From Papio anubis (lineage: Eukaryota; Chordata; Mammalia; Primates; Cercopithecidae), in the NCBI RefSeq assembly GCF_008728515.1, contig NC_044976.1, forward strand, positions 33,937,376 through 34,001,375: DNA of 64,000 nucleotides, in the 5' to 3' direction. Under the pieces are notes generated by a model, which saw only the letters and a program-made list of their open reading frames with translations, was not told the origin of the DNA and searched no databases. Position 1 is the stretch's first letter; each line of letters starts with the position of its first letter. This document shows positions 1 through 11,600 of this stretch, one piece after another. Made by a program: the position numbers and the translations under genes.

Positions 1-560
1 TCAGTCAGACAAAGAGGGAGGATGTAGAGGAGGGCATTCCAGGAAAAGAGGACACTTTAGATGCTCCTGAGGCTGCATGTCATGAGAAAGAAGAGTAGAC
101 AGGAGGTTGGGAGGCAGAGCTATATCATGTATCGGCCATGAGGAGTTTGAACTTTGAGTGCAGTGGAAGACATTAAAAGATTTTAAGTAGGGAAGTATCA
201 TCTTCCAAATTATATTTATATAAAGGTCACCTCTGGCTGCTGTGCAGACTGGATGGAAGGGAAGCCAAAACAGAAGTGGGGAGGTCAGGAGGCTATAGTA
301 GGACCCTGGAAAGAAATTATGGAATCTTGGACCAGGGTGCTGGCCATAGAGCTGGAAGAAATGAGCTGATTCAAGATGCAGTTTGGAAGTAGGTAGAAAT
401 AACAGAACTTGGAGACTGTCTGATTACAGGATTAAGGAAGGGGTCGAGAATGCTCTTCAGGTTTCCAGTCTGAGTGACTAGATATATGGAGGTACCTTTT
501 ACTGAAATGGCAAATACAGGAGGAAGAGCAGGTTTTTAGAGAAAATCACATTTTCATGTT
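1..560. mobile_element. Ancient L2-like LINE remnant
   Basis: Reads like the antisense of L2 ORF2 as I remember it: GCATTCCAGG, TCTGGCTGCTGTG, TGGAAGGGAAG and AGTCTGAGTGACTAGA in the expected order. Old and diverged; no gene seen. Confidence 0.5.
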
Positions 561-570
561 AAGTTTGAGA

Positions 571-869
571 TTTTTTTTTTTTTTTTTGAGATGGAGTTTC
601 GCTCTTGTTGCCCAGGCTGGAGTGCAGTGGTGCAATCTCGGCTCACTGCAACCTCTACCTCCCAGGTTCAAGCAATTCTCCTGCCTCAGCCTCCCAAGCA
701 GCTGGAATTACAGGCATGCGCCACCATGCCCGGCTTATTTTGTATTTTTAGTAGAGACGGGGTTTCTCCATGTTGGTCAGGCTGGTCTCGAACTCCTAAC
801 CTCAAGTGATTCGCCTGCCTCAGCCTCCCAAAGTGCTGGGATGACAGGTGTGAGCCACCACGCCCGGCC
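571..869 (-). mobile_element. Alu
   Basis: Poly(T), full bipartite Alu in antisense; target duplication AAGTTYGAGR at both ends. The stretch 870-1982 after it has a MIR/L2-like piece near 1005-1150 and otherwise nothing recognised. Confidence 0.95.
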
Positions 870-1982
870 AAGTTCGAGGTATTTGAGAAACAATGGGCCT
901 TTAAGAAGTGGCCTACAAAATATGATATAATTGTGATACTGGTAATTTCTTTCTTTCATTCTCAAAGGAGGTGAATTTCTTTTTTTCTGGGAGCTACTGG
1001 CAATTTCTTATGCTTACAGAGTGGCACTTGACATAATGCACTGACATACATTTTCCAAATGAAGCCCCCTAGCAACTCTGAGACAGCCATGACTTACTAT
1101 CCTCATTTTATAAACAGAGGCTGTGAAAGGTGTAGTGTTATTTATTCAAACTGTGGTAGGCACCACTACATTCCAAACTGTGTGCCAGGCCATGAGTAGG
1201 ATATAAGGGTAGAAGATACAATACCATCTCAAGGATGACATAATCAAATAGTATCATGGGAACACTCCTCCCAGAAATACTCTTCTCTATCCTTAGGTGC
1301 ACAAATCTCAGGACAGGATGCCCCAAGAGTGATGAGACAACCCTAGGAGATAAAAACCAAAAACACTCCCTAAAAAGTCTTTCAGCCTGAGCATTAGAAA
1401 CTCTCAAAGTGAGCAGAAGTTTGTAGAGAAGCAGTTGAGGAAATGAGGGATGCCAGAGATCTGAGCACCTTGTCTCTAGAGCTTTGGTGAATAAAATCTT
1501 ACGGTTTATGGAAGAGACCCTAGTATGGCTGTGCAATTGTGAATTAATAAGATGAAATTAGAGACCCGTTTAAAGAGGTTAATACCATGTATCCCTACTC
1601 AAGCGTATGGAACAAGGAAGAAACAAAAAGATTGACTGACACTGAGCATACCCTATCTCCCATCCTCATGGGCTCTGATCCTACCAAATATGTAATTTCC
1701 AAGCTAGTGGAGCTGAGTCCTCCTGCGAGCCATAGTGTCAGGTCCTGGGGCTTCAATTTCATTAAAACATAGCTGATACTGCCGGCTCAGTGCTTTGGGC
1801 AAAGGGCATAAGGGTCAGATCAAAACTGTCCATTTCAATGCTGTTATCAAGATCAAGGCTTAGCTTACTTTATAGCAGCCATCCTGGCATAAGGAAAAGT
1901 AACCCAGAGTTTAAGGCTCAAGTTTTCTTTCTCCAAAGAGGGCTTTCTCCCAGGAGCCTCAATCAGAAACCATTTTCTTTCT

Positions 1983-2278
1983 TCCTTTTTTTTTTTTTTT
2001 TGGGGGGGGTTCTCACTCTGTTCATGCTGGAGTGGCGCGATCTCAGCTCACTGCAACCTCCACCTCAAAGGTTCAAGCAATTCTCCTGTCTCAGCATCCC
2101 AAGTAGCTGGGACTACAGGCGCCTGCCACCACCACGCCTGGCTAATTTTTGTATTTGTAGTAGAGATGGGGTTTCACCTTGTTGGTCAGTCTGGTCTCCA
2201 ACTCCTGACCTCAGGTGATCCAGCCACCTCGGCCTCCCAAAGTTCTGGGATTACAGATGTGAGCCACCACGCCAGGCC
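1983..2278 (-). mobile_element. Alu
   Basis: Full-length; flanks share ACCATTTTCT. Confidence 0.95.
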
Positions 2279-2386
2279 CAGGAACCATTTTCTCCCTGGA
2301 TTTCTCAGGCACAAATTTTCTTTCTTCCCTTTCTTTCCTTTCTTTCTTCCTTTCTTTCTTTCCCTCCCTCCCTCCCTCCCTTTCCT

Positions 2387-2513
2387 TTTTTTTATAGAGT
2401 CAGGGTTTCACCATGTTGCCCAGGCTGGTCTCGAACTCCTGAGTTTAAGCAATGCACCCACCTCAGTCTCCTAAAGTGCTGGGATTACCGGCGTGAGCCA
2501 TCGCCACCTGGCT
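2387..2513 (-). mobile_element. Alu left-monomer fragment with (TTTC)/(CCCT) tract
   Basis: Only the 5' half of Alu, preceded by a pyrimidine microsatellite at about 2320-2390. Confidence 0.85.
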
Positions 2514-2764
2514 GAATTTTCTTATCCTCAGTTGTCAATTCCAATTGTCTTTTCCATCTCTCCCTAAAAGACATGTAGGGAAACAAGAGGGGAGAAATAT
2601 CTAGCCTTCCTGCTCAGTTCTCTTTGGCCCAGCAAAGGCCACCTTGCCTTGGGCACTGTTTAGAGAGTTCAAAGAAAGAGGCAAAAACACTTATCTTGAA
2701 CCCATGGATAAAATGAAGTACACACAAACTCAGTTAAAGAGAAAGGCCAATCAAAGCTATAACA

Positions 2765-3064
2765 GGCTGGGCATGGTGGCTGAGCCTGTGACCCCAGCAT
2801 TTTGGGAGGCCAAGGTGGGAGGATTACTTGAGGCCAGGAGCTCAAGATCAGCTGGGGCAACACAGCAAGACCCTGTCTCTACTAAAATAAAATAATTAAC
2901 TGGGCATGGTGGCATGTGCCTGTAATGTGGCCCGGCTCTTCCAAAGGTTGAGGAAGGAGGATGCTGAAGCCCAGGAGTTCAAGGGTACAGTGAGTTATGA
3001 TTGTGCCATTGCACTCTAACCTGGGCAACAGAATGAGACTGTCTCTAAAATTTTTTTTTTTTTT
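2765..3064 (+). mobile_element. Alu, diverged (J-like)
   Basis: Full-length but strongly mutated. 3065-3447 beyond it is AT-rich with no recognised repeat or gene. Confidence 0.9.
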
Positions 3065-3447
3065 AAAGAGTTATAATAGAAGGTACCATTTATATAAACT
3101 CAATTATCCTCTTCACCTGAGCTGAACCCAAACCACTTGGTAAGTTAACTTGATCAATTCACTAAGACTGAGAATCCAGTGAGGGGACAATTGCAGCAGC
3201 CTCTCACTTTAGACCCAGAGGGTTTCCCTGGGATGGAGATAACCTGAAAATGAAATGCTCTTCAAGGTTAGATAGGCACTGACCTAAGAATGAACATTGA
3301 AGCTGGACAGCAAATCTTCAAGGCATTAAGATTTATTGAAAAACTACATACATATTAAAACATCTTTATACACATTTCCCCCATTATAAGATTACAAATA
3401 TACAAACATAAGTATTGTCAAAGTCAACATCTTGAGTATTAGAAAAC

Positions 3448-3744
3448 TGGCTGGGTGCGGTGGCTCACACCTGTAATCCCAGCCCTTTGGGAGGCTGAGA
3501 CGGGTGGATCACCTCAGGTCAGGAGCTCAAGACCAGCCTGACCAACATGGCGAAACCCCATCTCTACTGAAAATACACAAAATTAGCTGCGTGTGGTGGT
3601 GGACACCTGTAATCCCAGCTACTCGGGAGGCCAAGGCAGGAGAATTGCTGGAACCTGGGTAGCCTAGGAGACAGAGCCAGCCTATGTTGAAAAGAAAAGA
3701 AAAAGAAAAAGAAAAGAAAAGAGGAAAGAAGAAAGAAAAGAAAA
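3448..3744 (+). mobile_element. Alu, right arm degraded, purine tail
   Basis: Normal to about 3660, then a short deleted right arm and an (AAAAG)n tail. 3745-4434 after it shows no recognised repeat. Confidence 0.9.
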
Positions 3745-4434
3745 ACTGTAGAAAACCTACAACCTAATTGCATCAATTAAATTGGTGTTCCCATCTCCCA
3801 ATAAAATACTGGCACACTCTCTTCCACCTTCCCAAGTCCAGGTCCTGACACTGAAACCACAGTATTCACATGGAATGTTTTTCGAAAGCAGCATTGATGC
3901 TCAGTTCTGAGGGGAAAAACATTTGTCTAAAATTCTAAGAAGCTTGTGGTAGTTCAGGGCAAATGGAGAATGATGGCAATTCTCTTCAATAATATTTTTT
4001 TTAATTCCATGGTGGTCTTCTCTCAAAATTAGTAATGAAATACTGAAATGTCGATTGACTAGTGAGGGCAATGTATGTAAGCCAGGAGAATGCAATAAAT
4101 AATGGTTATGTTTCTTCTTGTCAGACCCAGAAGGGAGGTCTTTGAACAACAGTGCTTCAAATTGAGAATTCAGTCCCAGAGAAGGTCTCTCTGCCTCATA
4201 GACTGTGGTGGACAAACACTGGATGTAACGCTTTATCTTCATCCCCAAGCTCCAGAAAATTAGAGCCAGTCTTTCTGACTTGGGTACCAGTTTAAGTCCT
4301 TATTAAGCAGCAAAAATTAATTCAAAATGTGATGCTGGCTTGGGAAGAAGCATACAGGAAAATGAAAGGGGTAAGAATAACACAGCAGCCCATCTATTGG
4401 TTCCTAGGTCCTCTGTCTAATAAATCTTGCTTTT

Positions 4435-4737
4435 GGCTGGGCACAGTGTGGTTCATGCCTGTAATCTCAGCACTTTGGGAGGCTGAGGCAGCTGGATCAC
4501 TTGAGGTCAGGAGTTCGAGACCAGCCTGGCCAACATGGCCAGATCTCAACCTGTCTCTACGAAAAATACAAAAATTAGCCGGGTGTGGTAGCATGCGCCT
4601 GTAGTCTCAGCTACTTGGGAGGCTGAGACAGGAGAATCACTTGAACCCGGGAGGCAGAGGCTGCCATGAGCCAAAATGTGCCACTGCATTCCAGACTAGG
4701 CAACAAAGTGAGACTGTCTCAAAAAAAAAGAAAAGAA
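4435..4737 (+). mobile_element. Alu
   Basis: Flanked by AAATCTTGCTTTT / AAATCTTTCTTT target duplications. Confidence 0.95.
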
Positions 4738-4949
4738 ATCTTTCTTTCACTGAACCCTGGTCATCATGGTACATATATCATGGGTGTAAAGGAGTCATTG
4801 TGGAACTGGTTTTCACTGTTTAATCTGTAAGGTCACACTTTTCCCTACTCTTCCTCTTCCAACCACTTCTATCACAAAGAGATATTAACCCAGAAAGCTG
4901 CTAGGATAAAATGTCAAATGTTTAATGGAAGAAGTGAAACCTAACCCAA

Positions 4950-5245
4950 GGCCAGGTGTGGTGATTCATGCCTGTAATCTCAGCATTTTGCGGGGCCGAA
5001 GCGGGTGGATCATTTGAGGTCAGGAGTTCAAGACCAGCCTGGCCAACATAGTGAAACCCTGTCTCTACTAAAAATACAAAAACTAGCTGGGCATATTGGC
5101 ACATGCCTGTAATGCCAGCTACTTGGGAGGCTGAGGCAGGAGAATTGCTTGAACCTGGGAGGCGGAGGTTGCGGTGAGCCGAGATCATGCCACTGCACTC
5201 CAGCCTGGGCAACAGAGTGAGACTCCATCTTAAAAAAAAAAACAA
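4950..5245 (+). mobile_element. Alu, antisense to CLSPN 3' UTR
   Basis: Target duplication AAACCTMACCCAAG. Lies 260 bp past the CLSPN stop and may be in the mature 3' UTR. Confidence 0.95.
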
Positions 5246-5501
5246 ACCTCACCCAAGTATTCCATGAGTTGTTGATGTTGTAAATACTGCAGAACTGAGA
5301 TCAGTGGCCAATCCAGGGAATAATACTAGGAAAAGAGATGTCCAGAGCTGTGCAGTAGAAAGAACAGGAATTTCTGTCTGCAATCTTATTGCATTGATTA
5401 TGAAGGAAGGAAGGATCGTTGGCTTGAGTGTCAATTCCAACTTTCAGTGCTAGGAACTTCTCAAAGCAGTCTCAATGTAGATTTTGGCAACTTTGATGGT
5501 G

Positions 5502-5612
5502 TTAGCTCTCCAAGTATTTGAAGATGCTTCGCTTCAATCCTGAAGTGCTATCTTCTGTTTTGAGGCGCTTAGGTGAAGGAGAAGCCATGAAAGATGGACC
5601 CCTTCTCTTTAC
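5502..5612 (-). CDS. CLSPN: CLSPN exon 25, C-terminus and stop (residues 1305-1340)
   Basis: Encodes [20 protein letters not shown] then [16 protein letters not shown] and TAA (5504-5502). The KRRG and KRLK clusters look like a nuclear localisation signal. Acceptor CTCTAG|GTAAAG. The 3' UTR continues below 5502. Confidence 0.95.
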   Translation of the reverse strand, partial: VKRRGPSFMASPSPKRLKTEDSTSGLKRSIFKYLES

Positions 5613-8600
5613 CTAGAGAGCAGAGGGAGTCAGAGCCAGCTTAAGACCTTCATACAAGTACTTACCTTCAATTAGCTCTCAAGCAACTCATAAATTGTGG
5701 ATGATTAACAACAGAAAAAAAGAAAGATAAACTTTCTAGGCAAGTTTAAAAGTTGATTACCTACTAGGGGTAGCAATTCTCTTGTACCTTATCGGGGAGT
5801 GCAAAATTTCAACATTGCAGCATAAAGAGGTTAAGCCAGAATTTTTGTTTTTAAATGTAAATAAATAAATAAATTCTGGTTTGGAAAGCCACCATATTAG
5901 TTCTCAAATTCCATACCTGAGACTTAGACGATTCCTTTGCCGCCTCAGCCTTGACAGGAGAAAGTGTATGAAAGACAAAGTTTCTTGAATTTCGAGGAGC
6001 ACTGGGGTTACGGTCAGAGAGAGCAGCCAGTTTCTGAAGCACAGCTTTGGGCTGGTTTAGCAGTGAGCCTGTCTTCACCTGAGGAAAGAAGAGTCATCTG
6101 GTATCAAATCCCAAGTGCCAACTAAAGAATGAAAAGTCTTTCCCTCCCTGCTTCCCCCTAGATATTGAGGGTACATATTCCTACCCTATTCAAATAGAAA
6201 AGAAATAGCAGACTCTTTGACATTAACTCTTTCCCTGCAGCCACCTCCTTCCTCTAATGACAGAGGCTATTCCCTAAGCTGGACCTGGGCGTTTATAACC
6301 TGTAGACTATGATGTCAGATTAACAAGGTTCCCAACCAACCTGTTGAGCACTTCCCGGTCTGATGGCTTCAAAAGGATTTCTGAGCAAAGACTTTGATTC
6401 CTGAATAACCATAGGGCGACTGGCTGGAAAGAAAAGACAGAGAGGCCTATTCTGGGAAAAGCTGATTAGAATTACTTTTAACTCTAAACAAGTTAAGAAA
6501 TCTTATAACTAAATCAATATGCTAAAGCCATGGGAACTCTGTTCTATATAATGGTGACTTTGAAACTCTAATAATTGGCTCCAAGAAGAGACACAACTAA
6601 GTTGAACAGTAATCATTTAAGAAAAACAGAAGTGGTAAGTGTATGGAATAGTGAAGAGCTTTTTGGAGTTAAATATTCCTGGATTCAAATCCCACCTCTA
6701 ACACTTGGGTATACAATCCTGGACAACTAAATAGAGAAAGCCAGAATTAACTACTCTGAGCCTTAGAACATAAAGTAAAACCAGCCACATATACTCACAA
6801 ATACAGTCTCTACTGCCCAATAGTCTAAGGTCTAAGTACACGGTCTCCCACCACCTCTGAGAAACCTCTTTAAGACAGTATTAGACACAAGCTTATGATT
6901 AAGCTGCAATAGCTCCTGAAGGTTACAGTCACCTCCAAAGCTCTACCACTAACAATCCAGGGGGCTAGACCCTAAGGAGAAACAAGAGCTCACCATTCTT
7001 CTGCAGTGCTTTGGCTGTAACTTTCTTGGCCAGTATCATAAACTGACTGTCCTCCCCAATTTCTTCTTCTTCTTCAGCTGTAATTTTCCCCTGCTGTGCC
7101 TGAAAAAAAAAATTATACAGCATTTAAAAAAGTCTATAGCCTTCCTAAATAGTATGGCCTGGATTGTGAATCTAGAGTTCCTGGGATATTTGTTTTCCTT
7201 TTTGCAGCCTTTGCTGCTTTAGACAAAAAAAATTAATCTTAGACAAACACGAAGAGAACTGTCCATGGTATAGCCTTCTCAAAACACAAAAGATAGCTCG
7301 AGGATTAAAAAAGATAGCAATATGTTGCCTAAGATTTTGAAACTATCATGACAAGCTAAGTGACAGTCTCATAAACTAGGGTCAGAGTAGATGAACTCCT
7401 ACCATGTCCCGAAGCCACTGCTCTCGTTCAATTCGCTCCTTCCTCCACCTGGCTTCTGACTCATCAAGCTGTTCTTCAGTCTGATCATCATCAGAGTCTC
7501 TGTGGAACAAGTCCATCTGGGAAGCATCATCTAAACAAAGAGTGAAGGTAATCAGCATTCGGCAGTCCTCACAGGAGAGGGTGCTTGGACAGACAAAAAA
7601 TAAACCCTTATCATTTACTACATAATGATGTAAACTTTTCCCATCCTCTAACAGAAAACAGCAGTTACAACTAGGTCTTCACATAGCCTGTTATAGTTTT
7701 GCTTGCCATTTGCCATCTGAAACTGGACAAATGTGAATTATAACTGTTTGCCTTTTTTTTTTTTTTTTTTTTTTTGGGATGGAGTCTCGCTCTGTCACCC
7801 AGGCTGGAGTGCAATGGTGTGATCTCCACTCACTGCAACCTCTGTCTCCCAGGTTCATGCAATTCTCCTGCCTCAGCCTCCTGAGTAGCTGGGATTACAG
7901 GTGCATGCCATCACATCTGGCTAATTTTTGTTACTTTTAGTAGAGATGGGGTTTCACCATGTTTTTCAGGCTGGTCTTGAACTCCTGACCTTGTGATCTG
8001 CCCACCTCTGCCTCCCAAAGTGTTGGGATTACAGGCGTGAGCCACCACACCCGGCCCATAACTGATTGCTTTTAAAGACAACAACCAGGATACCTATGTT
8101 TTTCCATCGAAACTTTCTCATTCGCCCAGGACCATCGCTGTGCAGATCCCCATCAGCAAGGTACCTCTCTTGGTATAAACGTAGCTGTCGCTTATCATCA
8201 TCCAACATAGTTTTCCTGCAACAGAAGAAATAGGGTGCTCAAAACAAGGACCATTCTGGCTGGTTATAGGGCTTGTCTTAAGATGTACCCTATTACTCAG
8301 AAGGGCTTGTTGGGATACTGACATGTGTATTTTCTTGATTTGACTTTGTAGTTCCTCATCAGAAGGAAGTACTTCATCAATTACGTCCTCTTCATATTCA
8401 TCAATTTCTTCCCCATCATACTCATCTTCACTTCCCACATCACTTCCTGACACCTCTGCCTCATCCTCCAGGTATTTCCTCAACCTCCTAGAAAGCAATT
8501 TTGAGGATTAGAAAATGCAACAATGAATATACTCACAGAATATGGAAGCAGAGAAAAGCAGAACACAGAGCCACTTCTAATAATAATAAACATAATACAT

Positions 8601-11600
8601 TTGATAATATTTAAATTTTTTTGGTAATAGTGTCCTACTTATGATGGTTTGACTTGATGATTTTTCAACTTTACGATGACATGAATGTGATATGCACTTA
8701 GTATGCTTCTCAATTTACGATGGAGTTACAGCTAGATAAGCTGAAAGTGCATTTTCAACTTAGGATGGATTAATCAGGATATAGCCCATTGTAAGATGTG
8801 GAGCATCTGTATTTAAAAGTTGATCACTTAATATGTCTTGTGTGCTAATAACTGTGCTTTACAGGCATTAACATATTATCTTAGGAATGGATACTATTAT
8901 TCTCTTCATTTTACAGTTGAGGGAATTGAGCCTCTGAAAGATTAAATTTACCCAAGGTCACATAGCTAGAAGGTAGCAGAGCCTGGATTCAACTTAGATT
9001 GGGTGATTTGAAAGCCAGAAAACTCTTGATCTCTTCTACATGTATTAGAATACCTGCTGGAAGGTTCAAACTATTTTGTTTTGCATTTGAGCACACCAGC
9101 TTTACGAGACAAACTAGAGATGGTGTGGTGTAGAAAGGTAATAAACTGGGACCTTCTTACAGCCTAACAAATCTTGACCCCCACATCAGAAGGAAGACTG
9201 AGGCTCAGAGCTCCTGGTAATCAAAACGACTACTAGTTACTTCTTTTGACTTCAGCTCCCCCTGAGAACAAATCTGTTGTCACCCTGGATTCAAAGTCAT
9301 CTTGGTCCCATGTGGTCCAAAATGGCAGAAGTTTGGTGGCTTTCTAAAAACTGATTTTTATCAAAGACCTATACTTATACTGTATTTTTTTTTTTTTTTT
9401 TTGAGATGAAGTCTTGCTCTGTCGCCCAGGCTAGAGTGCAGAGACGCCATCTCGACTCACTGCAACCTCCACCTCCTGGGTTCAAGCGATTCTCATGCCT
9501 CAACCTCCCAAGTAGCTGGGATTACAGGTACGTGCCACCATGCCTGGCTAATTTTTGTTTTTTTTAGTAGAGACGGGTTTCACCATGTCGGCCAGGGTGG
9601 TCCTGAACTCCTGATCTCAGGTGATCTGTCCGCCTCAGCCTTCCAAAGTGCTGGGATTACAGGCGTGAGCCACCACGCCCAGCCTACACTGTATTTTCTT
9701 AAAGCTAAGTTGTTCTAAATCCTAGGGTTCCTGGAAAATTCCTTCAGGGGCCACTAGTCACTAAGTTTCCCAAACTTCCCACTTACTGTCTTTGAACAGT
9801 TCAACTTTCATCTGTTATTCTTTAAAAGATTTTATTTGAACAAACAGCTCTGCAGATAAGAACCACTACCTTAGAAAAATCTATGGATGACCTAAAGCTG
9901 TATGAGAGTTAATTTGGCAGGTGACAAATTAGAACCCAAAGTGAATCTTAACAGAATGAAATTATGGGATAAAAGCAACCATATAAATCTAATAGGGATC
10001 AATATGATGTCCTATATGTGAATTCCAAATCATTCACATATAATATTAAATACCTATAAGAATTGTCTTTATAAAACTTTTTAACATCATAGGAAAATGT
10101 TTCTGGATATGCTAATTAGAAAAAAATGCAAAATTATACACATAAAAAGACTGTACAAATCTCAACTATATAAAAATATATGCATAAAAAAGATTAAGAG
10201 GAACTAACTAACTTTCATTTATATCCTGGATGGTGGACATGGATAACTTTTTATTTATATCTCTCTGTATTCTTTTTTTTGGGGGGGTTGGGAGGGAATG
10301 GAGTTTCTCTCGTCGCCCAGGCTGGAATGCAATGGCACAATATCAGTTCACTGCACCCTCCAACTCCCAGTTCAAGCGATTCTCCAGCCTTGCCTCCTGG
10401 GATTACAGGCACTGGCCACCACGCTTGGCTAATTTTGTATTTTTAGTAGAAATGGGTTCTCGCCATGTGGGCCAGGCTGGTCTCGAACTCTTGACCTCAG
10501 GTGATCCACCTGCCTCCAAAGTGCTGAGATTGTAGGCGTGGGCTACCGCACCTGGTTTGTATTCTTTTAAATATCCTAAAATAAATATTTTACTTTCATG
10601 ACCAGAACAACATATCAAAAAAATAAGCTGGGCCGGCTGGGTGGGGTGGCTCACGCCTGTAATCCCAGCACTTTGGGAGGCCAAGGCGGGCAGATTGTGA
10701 GGTCAAGAGATCGAGACCATCCTGACCAACATAGTGAAACCCCGTCTCTACTAAATATACAAAAATTAGCTGGGTGTGGTGGCACGCGCCTATAGGCTCA
10801 GCTACTCGGGAGGCTGAGGCAGGAGAATCACTTGAACCCAGGAAGCGGAGGTTGCAGTGAGCCGAGATCATGCCACTGCTCTCCAGCCTGGAGAGCAAGA
10901 CTCCGTCTCAAAAAAAAAAGGCTGGGCCTGGTGGCTCATGCCTGTAATCCCAGACTTTGGGAAGCTGAGGCAGGAGCATCACTTGAGGCCAGGAGTTTAA
11001 GACCAGCCTGGGAACAAAGCAAGGCCCCATCTCTACAAAAAGTAAAAAGAATTAGCCAGGTGTGGTGGCACATGCCTGTAGTCCCAGCTACTTGGGAAGC
11101 TGAGACAGGAGGATTTAAGTTAAAAAGTGTCAAACTGGCCGGGCGCGGTGGCTCACGCCTGTAATCCCAGCACTTTGGGAGGCCGAGACGGGTGGATCAC
11201 GAGGTCAGGAGATCGAGACCATCCTGGCTAACACGGTGAAACCCTGTCTCTACTAAAAATACAAAAATTAGCCGGGCGCGGTGGCGGGCACCTGTAGTCC
11301 CAACTATGTAGGAGGCTGAGGCAGGAGAATGGTGTGAACCTGGGAGGCGAAGCTTGCAGTGAGTGGAGATCGCGCCACTGCGCTCCAGCCTGGGCAACAG
11401 AGCAAGACTCCGTCTCAAAAAAAAAAAGTGGTAAACTATTAACTTGACTGTTAGGGGAGATTTTACCTAATCTAAGTTGAATCCAGGCTCTGCTACCTTC
11501 TAGCTATGTGATCTTGGGTAAATTTAGTCTTTCTGAGGCTCAGTTCCTTCAACTGTAAAATGAGGAGAATAGTACTCACTCATAATTTTTTTTTTTTTGA

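Larger units (their letters stand above)
3332..5501 (-). other. CLSPN: CLSPN 3' UTR region with candidate poly(A) signals
   Basis: The minus strand past the stop holds possible signals: ATTAAA at 4926-4921, ATTAAA at 4824-4819, and AATAAA at 3337-3332. The first would give a 3' UTR of about 0.6 kb that contains a full Alu (4950-5245); the last about 2.2 kb. I cannot tell from sequence which is used, or whether the last belongs to this gene. Confidence 0.35.

Noticed and set aside
1138..1536. Minus-strand frame of 132 codons in the 3' flank
   Set aside because: No recognised domain, no conserved splice context; partly overlaps an old repeat.
2316..2395. Regular TTTC/CCCT units considered as an array
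   Set aside because: Simple pyrimidine microsatellite adjoining an Alu fragment.
8118..8498. Minus-strand frame running through exon 19 and into the intron
   Set aside because: Only 8323-8487 is exon; the extension past ACAT|GTCAGT is intron, since exon 20 restores the known protein.
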